From Bacteroidales bacterium (lineage in GTDB: Bacteria > Bacteroidota > Bacteroidia > Bacteroidales > UBA3824): DNA of 64,000 nt. A model generated the notes under the pieces. It worked only from the letters and a program-made list of their open reading frames with translations, ran no database searches and had not been told where the DNA came from. Positions within the stretch are counted from its first letter, which is position 1. The number at the start of each line of letters is the position of its first letter. This document shows, in pieces, positions 1 to 9,042 of this stretch. The stretch spans positions 45,503 through 109,502 of the forward strand of contig JAFPZK010000042.1 of assembly GCA_017417315.1 (NCBI GenBank), in the 5' to 3' direction. A program made the translations under genes and the position numbers.

Positions 1-3000
1 ATGCCATAAATGACGACGGTTCCATTAATTTAGAACCTTTAAGCCAGTCCGATATACTTGAATTTGGTAAAGTAACCGTTAAGAAAGCGACACTTATCAT
101 TGAGCCTTCAAGTATTATTGTTGGTAAAGGTGCAAAATACAATATCAACATCTATAACGAGACAGAAAACACTGCGTTTGACCCCGTAAAAGACGGCGAT
201 AAAACCCTTATTACCGTTACTCAGGAAAGCGGCAAATGGTACGTTAACACAACGGAAAATGTCGTTGACGGTTCTACTTATACGCTCACGGCAAAAGATG
301 ATGAAAATGCGGCAATTAAAATACAAGTAGTTAAGGATTATTATGACGAGTTATTTGATAATCTCAGAAACGACGGCTGGTATAACGAAGACATTACAAT
401 AAACCCCGCCGTTAAAAACGCAAATAACAGCACATACGACATTTCTGTCCGTTACGGCAACATTCCTACTCTCAATAACATAACCGCCCAAACCGCTTAT
501 ACTGATTTGGAAATTTTTATTGACGGAACAAAATTAGAGTCAGGCAAAACATTCTCAAATCCTTTGAACGCTATTAAAATAGAATACAAAGACAGCAAAG
601 GCAATGTTTTGGCAACTTCAAACCGTACTTTAAAAATCGAAACCAATCCTCCGTCAGTGTCAATGAAAGAAACGACAAGCGGCAAAGAAATTCCTATCAT
701 ATATGTAGAAAACGGTACTATCACCGACGCAAACGAATATGAAGTATTTGAGGATACGGAAGTTACTATAACTTTTGACGACACACAAAACGGTACTATA
801 ACCGACGAAAAACAAATCAGCGGTGTTTGGCAAATTAGATACAAGGTAGACGAAAGTGAATATATCACAGAATCAACCTCTTCCGTTACTATTAAAGCCT
901 CTGATTTTAAAGGTAAAAATCTGCTTTATTTTGGTATTGATAAAGCCGGAAATTTTTCCGAAACTATGGTAGTAACATTCAAAATCGCGGAAAAAATCAC
1001 CGCTGATGACATTGCCGCACTCCTTAACCTTACCAAAGAGTATGACGGCGGAATTTATGTCAATTCAAAAAGTAACGTACCAATGTATACAGGCGGCTCA
1101 CCCGTAAGTTTGGCGTATAAAGGTATTTTCTTAAACTTCTCTTCAACAGGTATTGTATACGACAGTAAAGATGCCGGAGATAAGAAAAAAATTACTGCAA
1201 CGCTGACACAGGTTAAATACTCCGATAACATCAACAACATAATCTACGTTGTTGACGGTGCTACGGCAGGCAAAGATTTCGTGATTTCCCAAGACGGCGG
1301 CGAAATCACCGCAAAACCGATTACCGTTACCGAGGGCATCACCGCCGAAAACAAAATTTATGACGGCTCAACGGTGGCAACGCTTAACTTCACAAACGCA
1401 GTAATAAACGGCGTTCTCTCTGGCGATGAAAACCCCGAACTCACTGCAACCGGTACTTTTGAAAACGCAAATGCGGGTGCAGACAAGCCGGTAACAATTT
1501 CTAACATAACCATTTCGGGAACTTCAAACTATACAGTTGCAGAAAACGGCAATCAGACCACGACAACGGCAAACATTACGGCAAAAGAGATTAAGTTACC
1601 TTCAATAACAATACAAACCGATTTCGATTATGTATATAACGGCGAAGAAAAAACGCCGTCCATTACTATAAAAGACGAAGATGGAGTTGAAGTAGATTTG
1701 AATGAGTTTACGGTTTCTTATCGTAACAACACCCAAGCGGGAGAAGCAACGATTGTAATTTCCGATAAAGACGGCGGCAATTATATTATGGAAAAGGATC
1801 ATGCTTTCAACTTTACCATTCAAAAAGCCGACCCCGTCTTTACGAAAGAGCCTGAAACTACTTCAACGGGACTTCCTTATACGGGCGAGGCACAACCTCT
1901 TGTAACGGTTGAAGGCGAGACCTCTGACGGTGAAATTTTTTACCGTTTGGGCGAAGACGGCGAATATTCAAAAGACATTCCCACTGCGTTACTACCGGGC
2001 AACTACACTATTTATTATAAAATCACCGGCGACGACAATCACAAAGACAGTGAAGAAAAAAGTTTCACCGTCAGGATTTTGCAGCAGGAGACGTCTTACG
2101 TTCTCGGCAGAAATGCGGAAGTAAAACTCCCATTCACCGAGGTTGCTGAATATACGACCGACAACAATAACGTTACCGTAGAAAACAACGTTCTTAAAAC
2201 CAACAACAATGTCAGCGACGGCGACAAAGCAGTTTTAACTTCGGAGAAATATATCATTAACGTTTCAGTTGTTGAACCTCTAAAAACCATCGAATTTGAC
2301 GATGTTTGGCATAACGACGACGTTCATTTGAAAGCCCCGGATTTGACGGAGTTCGGCGAAGGTTACGATTTTTACATCAACGGTCATAAAGTTGAAAACA
2401 TCGACGACGAGGTCATCACCGAAGAAGGCGAAAACAATGTCGTTTACGAGGTAAAAGACCCGGAAGAAAATGTTATTTGTCATGAAGAAAGAGTAATAAA
2501 AATCGACAAAACCGCGCCTGAAACCGTTGCGGAGGCATCTTCAAGTACCAAAGTCCGTTATCATATCGAGGTTTCAGTTGACGGTGATATAAATTATTTC
2601 TTCCGTCAGGGTGCAGAAGCCGAGTTTGACGTCAAGGATAAATACAGCGGCGTTAAGAGTACTGAATATTCTTGGGACAATAAGAACGACTTTCAACCGC
2701 TTGACCTTGCAACGCTTGTCGGCTTAAAAAGCGGCATTCATACATTTTTCGTAAGGGTTACTGACAATGCCGGCAACTCGGAGATTCTCAGTGCCGACTT
2801 TACGGTTTTTGAAGACTCCAAGTTTTCTAACGGAAAAGATACGGTAATTTCTTTGCCGGTTTATTACGGTTCTGAGGAAATCTCTGAGCAGAGTTTTGAC
2901 CTTAACCTCAACTCCAACACGATTTTTGCGATAAGAGATTCCAAAGGCGCAAGTTTCTTCGGCAACAAGACTGACGGCGTATATTTTGAAAACGGCGTTT

Positions 3001-3956
3001 TGACCATTACGAACTCTTATTTGTCAACCTTGAAACCGAGTGATGAAAACAAACTTTACGTCTACATCAATCCTATGGGCAAAGAGGCTTGGAATCAGGA
3101 TTTTACACCGAAAGATTACGAAAGTCAGACGATGACGGTAATACTTGACATTATTTACGAAGTCAGAGTCAACGCTGACTACAAGTTTACCGCGCCTAAC
3201 GACAATACAATCACGACATTCTGTAACGGCGAAGATGTTTTGCTGACCTTCTCTTTGGACAAACGTTATTCGCCTGCCGACTTTATTTCGATTGCGACAA
3301 TGGGTGTTTTGAACGAAAAATTGACCGGCAGTTTAACGTTTACCGTCCCCAAAGGTGCGCTAAAAGGCGGCAACGAGCCGATAGAAGTAACCTTCTCCAA
3401 AGATAATTACACGGCAAACGACACTGTTACTTTTCCGGGCGATTATCCGTCGGAATTTAACATCAAGGTTTATGACGACGTTCTTGCAATCGACAATTCT
3501 CAGGGCAGATTTCTTGACAATCAATATCAGTGGTTTATTGATATGACGGCAATTGAGGGCGAAACCAAGCAGTTTTTGGATTTGTTGAAATATATGACTG
3601 ACGGCAAAACGCATACGTTTTCGGCAACGGTAGTTGACATTTCGGGCAGCAATTTCAGGGTTTGTCCTGACGAAGGCTTTACGATAGAGAGCATCGGAAA
3701 ACGCAAAGCCGCCTCAGTAAATGTTTATCCTAATCCGGCACAAAGCAATCAGAATTTCTTTGTTGAGTTGACGGACTTCGACCCTGAGGTTTATGACCGT
3801 ACCGAGATAATCATTTACAATCAGTTAGGAACTATTGTAACAAGAATTACCGATGTTGAAAAAATCAATTCGCTGAGCCTGAAAGAAGGCTTTTACAGCG
3901 GAGCGGTTTTGGTGTCGGGCAAAAAAGTTTTGAATTTTAAAATCATTGTAAAATAA
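1..3956 (+). CDS. T9SS-exported multidomain surface protein with YDG/MBG-type repeats (5' partial)
   Basis: The frame is open from the first bases of the window (codons from position 3) to the TAA at 3954-3956, so the N terminus lies outside; the TTG at 507 is merely internal. At least 1,317 residues are visible. Around 1290-1590 there is a YDG-type repeat (KIYDGSTVATL... SNYTVAENG) and around 1600-1830 an MBG-like repeat (DYVYNGEEKTPSITI...). Further Ig-like segments follow, for example around 2490-2810 with DKTAPET and VRVTDNAGNS. The end (from about 3710) is a type A T9SS sorting tail with VNVYPNPA and a closing beta-rich NFKIIVK. This implies export across the outer membrane and cell-surface attachment or release. 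Its stop overlaps the ATG of the OmpA-type gene by one base (TAATG), implying coupled translation. Function beyond a probable adhesin or surface layer role is unknown. Confidence 0.85.
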   Translation, partial: AINDDGSINLEPLSQSDILEFGKVTVKKATLIIEPSSIIVGKGAKYNINIYNETENTAFDPVKDGDKTLITVTQESGKWYVNTTENVVDGSTYTLTAKDDENAAIKIQVVKDYYDELFDNLRNDGWYNEDITINPAVKNANNSTYDISVRYGNIPTLNNITAQTAYTDLEIFIDGTKLESGKTFSNPLNAIKIEYKDSKGNVLATSNRTLKIETNPPSVSMKETTSGKEIPIIYVENGTITDANEYEVFEDTEVTITFDDTQNGTITDEKQISGVWQIRYKVDESEYITESTSSVTIKASDFKGKNLLYFGIDKAGNFSETMVVTFKIAEKITADDIAALLNLTKEYDGGIYVNSKSNVPMYTGGSPVSLAYKGIFLNFSSTGIVYDSKDAGDKKKITATLTQVKYSDNINNIIYVVDGATAGKDFVISQDGGEITAKPITVTEGITAENKIYDGSTVATLNFTNAVINGVLSGDENPELTATGTFENANAGADKPVTISNITISGTSNYTVAENGNQTTTTANITAKEIKLPSITIQTDFDYVYNGEEKTPSITIKDEDGVEVDLNEFTVSYRNNTQAGEATIVISDKDGGNYIMEKDHAFNFTIQKADPVFTKEPETTSTGLPYTGEAQPLVTVEGETSDGEIFYRLGEDGEYSKDIPTALLPGNYTIYYKITGDDNHKDSEEKSFTVRILQQETSYVLGRNAEVKLPFTEVAEYTTDNNNVTVENNVLKTNNNVSDGDKAVLTSEKYIINVSVVEPLKTIEFDDVWHNDDVHLKAPDLTEFGEGYDFYINGHKVENIDDEVITEEGENNVVYEVKDPEENVICHEERVIKIDKTAPETVAEASSSTKVRYHIEVSVDGDINYFFRQGAEAEFDVKDKYSGVKSTEYSWDNKNDFQPLDLATLVGLKSGIHTFFVRVTDNAGNSEILSADFTVFEDSKFSNGKDTVISLPVYYGSEEISEQSFDLNLNSNTIFAIRDSKGASFFGNKTDGVYFENGVLTITNSYLSTLKPSDENKLYVYINPMGKEAWNQDFTPKDYESQTMTVILDIIYEVRVNADYKFTAPNDNTITTFCNGEDVLLTFSLDKRYSPADFISIATMGVLNEKLTGSLTFTVPKGALKGGNEPIEVTFSKDNYTANDTVTFPGDYPSEFNIKVYDDVLAIDNSQGRFLDNQYQWFIDMTAIEGETKQFLDLLKYMTDGKTHTFSATVVDISGSNFRVCPDEGFTIESIGKRKAASVNVYPNPAQSNQNFFVELTDFDPEVYDRTEIIIYNQLGTIVTRITDVEKINSLSLKEGFYSGAVLVSGKKVLNFKIIVK

Positions 3957-5593
3957 TGAAAATCAAGTTCTTCTTCTTATTATTAATCGCGGCAGTTTTG
4001 CCGTTAGGTCAAGTGTTTTCGCAGGAAGATGACACTGAGACAAAGAAAAAACGTTTGCGTCTTCCCTGCTTAGTCGGAAACTATTTTACCTTAGAAGGTG
4101 GTATGGGTCTTCAAGGTATGAATTACGATTTGTTGCAATCCGGTGCGACAGGCGAACTGAAATACGGTCTTGACATCAAAGCGGGATTAAGACACTATTT
4201 TGCGCCTCATTCAGGAATCGGTGTCGGACTGAGGTTTCAGGATTATGTTTCGTCAGCAACCCTGAATTATATGCAAAGTCAGGCGGGAGCATTGGATTTT
4301 TATGACGAGCCTCGTTCTTACACTTACAGAACGTATTACAACATTTTTGAGGAACGTCAGAGCGTAACGATGTTGGAAATACCGATTGAAGTATTTTTTC
4401 AGACCAACATTACGGGACGTTTGAAACTGAATTTGGGAGCAGGTTTGCAGGCAAACTTTTTCTCGGTTCAGAACAAGTACGAAAACACGGCAGGCAAAAT
4501 CACCACGAAAGCCTATTACGAGCAGTGGGGACTTGAACTCGAAAACATGGCTCGTTACCGGCTTTATGACACGACGGGTTTTAGCGGCAAATACGACTAC
4601 AAAATTTCGTTTTCAGCAATAGGAGAAGCGGGCTTTTTGTTCGCTTTGACGTCAAAATGGGAAATAATGTTGAATTTTCAGGCTACCTACGGACTTAACA
4701 GCGTGATGGACAATTATTCTGCACATTATGTTTACGACCCTGAATGTGTCAGCAAGACGGAAGGCGTAAGGGCTGATTATAAAGGCAAATATAACGGTCT
4801 AATGACCACACAGGCGGAGAATGCGAAATTTCTCTCAATAGGCGGCACACTCGGTTTCCGTTACAGAATAGCAAGAGACAACCCTCAGGTTGCGCTTGAA
4901 TTTGATGAGGCACTTCACAAAGCCCGCCGTTTGAAATCCACGGAAGAAGAAGACCTCAACCTTATGGAAGAGTTGAGTGCTGACGAGATAGAACGTCGTC
5001 GCCGTCGCGGAGACACTGTCGCTATTGACGACAAAGACAACGAACGCCGCAAACGCGACATTGAGTCAGACGAATTTTTCATCAACGACCAAGGCGACAC
5101 TGTTTGGGTAAAACCGGTTGACCCCGTAATTCCGATAGTTGACACTCAAAAAGTAGAAATTGTTGACACCGCCAAGGTTGAAGAACCGAAACCCGAACCG
5201 AAACCGGAACCGAAGCCTGAGGTTAACGTAAAAGATACGATTAATATGTTGCTTGCAATTCTCAACAACAATCATTGCGACCTCAACTCGGTAGTACCCG
5301 TTACGGCGCGGCACACCAAAGAACTTGACCGTTTGGCGGCATTGTTGAAAGAGAATCCCGAAATAGAACTTGACGCAATAGGTCATACCTGTACAACGGG
5401 TTCTATCACTCACAACAAGCAACTCGGTTTGGAAAGAGCCAAAGCTATTAAAGCCGAACTTACCAAACGCGGCGTTGCTTCTGCCCGTATACATTGTATA
5501 ACCAAATGGTTCACCGAACCTATTGCGCCGAACACCTCGGAAGAAAACCGCATGAAAAACCGCCGTTACGAGTTGAAAATTCATGAAAAATAA
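3956..5593 (+). CDS. OmpA-family outer-membrane protein
   Basis: 545 residues. A signal peptide (MKIKFFFLLLIAAVLPLGQVFSQ) leads into a beta-rich region of about 280 residues (porin-like barrel, e.g. GIGVGLRF, LNLGAGLQANF), then a charged stretch rich in R and D/E, a Pro-Lys-Glu linker (PKPEPKPEPKPE, about residue 410) and a C-terminal OmpA-like peptidoglycan-binding domain (about 440-545). In that domain the usual GHTD is GHTC, while the arginine 15 residues later that contacts diaminopimelate is kept (LGLER) and the NRMKNRRYEL end is typical. It is translationally coupled to the T9SS surface protein, so it may be that protein's outer-membrane partner or anchor; this partnership is inference. 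Confidence 0.85.
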   Translation: MKIKFFFLLLIAAVLPLGQVFSQEDDTETKKKRLRLPCLVGNYFTLEGGMGLQGMNYDLLQSGATGELKYGLDIKAGLRHYFAPHSGIGVGLRFQDYVSSATLNYMQSQAGALDFYDEPRSYTYRTYYNIFEERQSVTMLEIPIEVFFQTNITGRLKLNLGAGLQANFFSVQNKYENTAGKITTKAYYEQWGLELENMARYRLYDTTGFSGKYDYKISFSAIGEAGFLFALTSKWEIMLNFQATYGLNSVMDNYSAHYVYDPECVSKTEGVRADYKGKYNGLMTTQAENAKFLSIGGTLGFRYRIARDNPQVALEFDEALHKARRLKSTEEEDLNLMEELSADEIERRRRRGDTVAIDDKDNERRKRDIESDEFFINDQGDTVWVKPVDPVIPIVDTQKVEIVDTAKVEEPKPEPKPEPKPEVNVKDTINMLLAILNNNHCDLNSVVPVTARHTKELDRLAALLKENPEIELDAIGHTCTTGSITHNKQLGLERAKAIKAELTKRGVASARIHCITKWFTEPIAPNTSEENRMKNRRYELKIHEK

Positions 5594-5605
5594 CGGCTCC
5601 TAAAT

Positions 5606-5637
5606 AAAAAAAACGCGCTTTACGGCGCGTTTTTTTT
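5606..5637. terminator. bidirectional terminator
   Basis: Perfect 13-bp stem (8 A then CGCGC, pairing with GCGCG then 8 T) with a TTTACG loop. A-tract and T-tract make it work on both strands, between the convergent OmpA-type gene and rlmN, whose stop codon lies at its edge. Confidence 0.9.
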
Positions 5638-6649
5638 ATTTTATATGCTTTGTACTCAACAGTCCGCAGGCGGCAAAAATATCTTCACCCCTTGAAGCGC
5701 GGACGGTGGTAATTATTCCTTTTGAATTAAGTATTTCCTGAAATTCATGAATTTTTATTTCCGTCGAGGCTTTGAAATCGCTGCCCGGGTGTTCATGATA
5801 ACGGATAAGATTTACTCTTGACGGAATGTTTTTTAAACACTCCGCTAACTTACGTGCGTGTTTTGCGCTGTCGTTAAAGCCCTGAATCATAATATATTCC
5901 GCCGAAAATCTGCGTTGATGACGAAAATCGTATTTTTCGATTAGTTTCAGAGTTTTTTCTAACGGTTGAGCATTTTCAATCGGCATAATCTCAGCCCGTT
6001 CTTCGGGGAAAGGATTATGAACCGAAACCGCGAGATGCACGTCAGTTTTTTCTAAAAAGTCTTTCAAAGTGGGCAAAACGCCAACCGTAGAAAGCGTAAT
6101 TCTGTGCGGCGACATTGCGTAACCGTAGTCAGAAGTCAAGATTTCAAGAGCCTTTAAAATATTTTCAAGATTGTCTAACGGCTCGCCCATTCCCATAAAA
6201 ACGAGGTTTGTGAGCGTATTTTTTTCGGGCAGAGATTTTATTTGGTTCAAGATTTGGTTAACTGAAAGGTTCCCGCCAAAGCCCTGCAAACCCGTATTAC
6301 AAAATTTACAGCCCATTTTGCAGCCCGTCTGACAAGAAAGACAAAGCGTTGCGCGGTCTTTGTCGGGAATGTAAGCGGCTTCTACAAATCGGTTTTCACC
6401 CGTTTGAAAAAGATATTTTTTAGTGCCGTCTTTCGAAACGGTCTCTTTTACGGGCGCAGAAAGTCCGAAAACAAAATCCTCTTGCAACAACGCACGTGCT
6501 TTTTTAGAAAGGTTCGTCATCTCTTCGATTGACGAAACGTCCTTTTTATAAAGCCAATCGGCGAGTTGTTTTGCGGTGAATTTCGGAAGTCCGAGCCTTA
6601 AAACTATTTCCGTCAACTCCGCTAATGTTTTTCCGAAAAGTGTATCCAT
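5636..6649 (-). CDS. rlmN: 23S rRNA (adenine2503-C2)-methyltransferase
   Basis: 337 residues, the normal length for RlmN. This radical SAM enzyme methylates C2 of A2503 in 23S rRNA and of A37 in some tRNAs. The cluster motif CxxxCxxC is at C110, C114 and C117; the two cysteines used in the methyl-transfer mechanism correspond to C103 and C328 (FAACGLLS near the end). Other family signatures are FMGMGEPLDN and ITLSTVGVLP. It lies directly behind the double-thioredoxin gene, whose stop overlaps this ATG by one base (TAATG), so the two are probably co-transcribed and translationally coupled. Confidence 0.96.
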   Translation of the reverse strand: MDTLFGKTLAELTEIVLRLGLPKFTAKQLADWLYKKDVSSIEEMTNLSKKARALLQEDFVFGLSAPVKETVSKDGTKKYLFQTGENRFVEAAYIPDKDRATLCLSCQTGCKMGCKFCNTGLQGFGGNLSVNQILNQIKSLPEKNTLTNLVFMGMGEPLDNLENILKALEILTSDYGYAMSPHRITLSTVGVLPTLKDFLEKTDVHLAVSVHNPFPEERAEIMPIENAQPLEKTLKLIEKYDFRHQRRFSAEYIMIQGFNDSAKHARKLAECLKNIPSRVNLIRYHEHPGSDFKASTEIKIHEFQEILNSKGIITTVRASRGEDIFAACGLLSTKHIK

Positions 6650-7701
6650 TATTTATAATTATTCCTGTAAAAAGTTTCAAAATTTTGTGTTTTGTATGCC
6701 TCTGTTGCATAAAATTTCATAATAACGCTCCACAAATCCGGCGAAAAAAACATATCCGTTTTTCCGATGTAGCCCAAATTTTTGTCAAAAAAGAACATTG
6801 CGGGAAACTTAAAATTGTTGTTCATAAGAGCGTGCGTAAAATGATTCGGCATATTTTCGCCCAAAGAGACGTGCGGGTGCTGACGTAAAGTGTCAGCAAG
6901 CCAATAAATTGTATCCGTTGTCGTTGCCTCAAAACGTATCGGATAAAAATTCTCGTTGATATAATCGCAAAGTTTTTTGTTTTTTAAGACAACGCCTTCG
7001 TGAATCATTGCATTCATGGTGCAATACGGCACATAACCGCGATATTTCGGGTCGATGTAGACATCAATTAAAATAGGCTTTTTATTTTTTTTGTAAAGTT
7101 CTGCCGCCTCATCAAAAGTTTTCCAGTTAATTTTTCCGAGCGTATCCACTTTTGTTTCTTTCAACCTCGCCAAATCATCTTTGTAAATTTTGGGATAGTT
7201 GAACATATACATATCCTTAAACTCTTCTAAGGCGACTTGTCCGCTTAAATCTTCCGCAAAATACACCAAAATAGGTTCAATGCTTTTGACGTCCATATAA
7301 CCCGGAACGGGAGCAATGCGTTTTTGTTTGTCCATATAAACTATTGTCGGATAAGACAAATGGTCATCAAGGAGATGTCTTGCAAGACGGTTGTTATGAC
7401 CGTCAGAAACCCAAGTCTGACCCAAAAACTTTATCGTATCTTTGGTTTCGGCATCAAACCTTACGCAATAGAAATTTTGGTTTATGTATCCTGCCAACTG
7501 AGGATTATGAAAGGTTGTCGCCATCATACGCTTACACCAGCCGCACCAATCGGTATAAACGTCGATTAAGAAAGGACGGTTTTCGGCAGAATCAAGTTTT
7601 TCCGCTTCCTCAAACGTCAGCCATTTTATAGGACCTAAATCTTCCTGACCTTTTAGCGAAAAGGATAATACGGAAAAAAGTATAATCAAAAGTTTTTTCA
7701 T
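6649..7701 (-). CDS. exported protein with two thioredoxin-like domains
   Basis: 350 residues when started at the ATG at 7701, which gives a clean signal peptide (MKKLLIILFSVLSFSLKGQ) and lies just downstream of a good -7 box; a longer frame reaches 7836 but has no support. Domain 1 (about 25-160) keeps the redox motif WCGWC (C53, C56). Domain 2 (about 205-345) repeats the same fold (ILIDVYIDPKYRGYVPYC) but lacks a CxxC, so it is probably not redox active. It resembles periplasmic thioredoxin-like (thioredoxin_7-type) proteins of Bacteroidetes. It is the first gene of a two-gene operon with rlmN. Substrate unknown. Confidence 0.82.
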   Translation of the reverse strand: MKKLLIILFSVLSFSLKGQEDLGPIKWLTFEEAEKLDSAENRPFLIDVYTDWCGWCKRMMATTFHNPQLAGYINQNFYCVRFDAETKDTIKFLGQTWVSDGHNNRLARHLLDDHLSYPTIVYMDKQKRIAPVPGYMDVKSIEPILVYFAEDLSGQVALEEFKDMYMFNYPKIYKDDLARLKETKVDTLGKINWKTFDEAAELYKKNKKPILIDVYIDPKYRGYVPYCTMNAMIHEGVVLKNKKLCDYINENFYPIRFEATTTDTIYWLADTLRQHPHVSLGENMPNHFTHALMNNNFKFPAMFFFDKNLGYIGKTDMFFSPDLWSVIMKFYATEAYKTQNFETFYRNNYK

Positions 7702-7725
7702 TGTAATCGTTTTTTTTAGAAATTG

Positions 7726-7733
7726 CAAAGTTA
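7726..7733 (-). promoter_or_regulatory. -7 promoter element for the thioredoxin-like/rlmN operon
   Basis: Minus strand reads TAACTTTG, matching the Bacteroidetes -7 consensus TAnnTTTG, 25 bases before the ATG at 7701. No clear -33 TTTG. Confidence 0.65.
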
Positions 7734-7824
7734 TTATTTTTGACGGTAATAAACTCTTAAAAAGTATATGATTAACAAAAATTAATAGCGCGATTAAAAA
7801 AAACGAAAAAAAGTTTGATATTTT

Positions 7825-7855
7825 TTTGTAAAGCAAACTTTTAAAACTATCTTTG
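7825..7855 (+). promoter_or_regulatory. Bacteroidetes-type promoter for the SPOR-domain gene
   Basis: TTTG at 7825-7828 and TATCTTTG at 7848-7855, separated by 19 bases, fit the -33/-7 consensus. A leader of about 85 bases precedes the ATG at 7947. Confidence 0.75.
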
Positions 7856-7946
7856 CAGCGTGAATTTTGTCAAGCAAAAAATTTGGCAACAATTTTGCAA
7901 ATAGGATTTTCAAGGAATAAAATTAATTTAAAAAACATAAAACGAT

Positions 7947-8999
7947 ATGAAAAAGATATTCAAACCGATAGCAGTTTTATCTTTCCTTTTTGCTACGAGC
8001 GGCGCATACGCTCAGGAAGGGACGGATATGTTTGACATTCTTGTCGACTACATTACGGAGGATCAAAGCACCACGCTTACCCAACTTCAAGAGGACATAG
8101 CGAAAGGTGAAAAACTTGTTTCTCAGGCAGAAACACAGGACAAAGCCAATGCAAAATTTCTTTCGGCAACCAAAAAAGGTAAACAGAAAAAAGCCGAGAA
8201 AAAGACCGTTGGAGCCAAAGATTTGCGTATAAAAGCAACGAACTATTACAAAAAATCATACGAATCGCTTTTCAAACTTTACCAATCTGTTTTGGGCGAG
8301 GCGACTTTTACCTTCCCCGCTGACAAAACGAGTGCAGACGAATATATGGGAACAGCAGAAACCAATATGCAAGAAGGTTCTGCACTTTTTAATCCCTACG
8401 GCAAACTCGGAACCAAAAGCCTTGAAACAACGATGTACACAAAACTCAAAAGTGATTTAGCGGCATCGAAATCGAAATTCATTGATGCCGGCACCAACTG
8501 CTACAATGCTTTGAAACTTTACGCAAGTCAGAATGCCAAGAAAGAAAAAGAAGATGCAGCAGAGCAGTCGGCATGGAATCAGACGGTTCAGACCAACACG
8601 ATTGACGGTTATAACCGTTACATTGCGCGTTATCCTAACGGCAAGTATGTCAGCGAGGCAAAACGCAGAATCACTGCGCTTCAAAATGCAGCGACTTTAA
8701 AGCGTGTAACCTCCAACAATCCGAATGAAGGTTTGGCATATAGGATTCAGATTCTTGCAGACAAAAAGCAATGGTCTCCCCGAAAACTTCAACGTCTTTA
8801 TAAAGGCGATTTGAAAATTGACGAAAAAGAAGTTGACGGTTATTACAAATATTGGATTGGTTGCTACCGTTCTTACACCGCAGCACAAGAGGCAGAAAAG
8901 GCTTTGAAATTGAAACAGTCTTTCATCGTTTGTTTCAACGAAGGCGTTCAAATCCACGTTACCGAGGCTCAAGAAATAGAATCTAAATTTACGGATTAA
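7947..8999 (+). CDS. exported SPOR-domain protein
   Basis: 350 residues. Signal peptide MKKIFKPIAVLSFLFATSGAYAQ. The middle is helical and lysine-rich, with one short repeat typical of such proteins (WNQTVQTNTIDGYNRYIARYPNGKY... about 208-245). The C-terminal part (about 255-335; LAYRIQILADKKQ ... YKYWIGCYRSYTAAQEAEKAL) is a SPOR-like fold, which in known members binds denuded peptidoglycan glycan strands. It is probably a periplasmic, cell-wall-associated protein, monocistronic, with its own promoter and a terminator directly after it. The exact role is unknown. Confidence 0.75.
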   Translation: MKKIFKPIAVLSFLFATSGAYAQEGTDMFDILVDYITEDQSTTLTQLQEDIAKGEKLVSQAETQDKANAKFLSATKKGKQKKAEKKTVGAKDLRIKATNYYKKSYESLFKLYQSVLGEATFTFPADKTSADEYMGTAETNMQEGSALFNPYGKLGTKSLETTMYTKLKSDLAASKSKFIDAGTNCYNALKLYASQNAKKEKEDAAEQSAWNQTVQTNTIDGYNRYIARYPNGKYVSEAKRRITALQNAATLKRVTSNNPNEGLAYRIQILADKKQWSPRKLQRLYKGDLKIDEKEVDGYYKYWIGCYRSYTAAQEAEKALKLKQSFIVCFNEGVQIHVTEAQEIESKFTD

Positions 9000-9005
9000 T
9001 TTTTT

Positions 9006-9042
9006 AAAAAAAACGGGGCTTTAAAAAGTCCCGTTTTTTTTT
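9006..9042. terminator. bidirectional terminator
   Basis: A-tract, ACGGGGCTTT / AAAGTCCCGT stem (one G-U pair), then a T-tract. Sits between the convergent SPOR gene and the metallophosphoesterase gene. Confidence 0.85.

Noticed and set aside
507..509. TTG as start of the T9SS surface protein
   Set aside because: The frame is open back to the window edge with the same composition and domain character, so this codon is internal.
5066..5584. 172-residue minus-strand frame
   Set aside because: Antisense to the OmpA domain; RFRFRFGFRF arises from the opposite strand of the PKPEPKPE linker.
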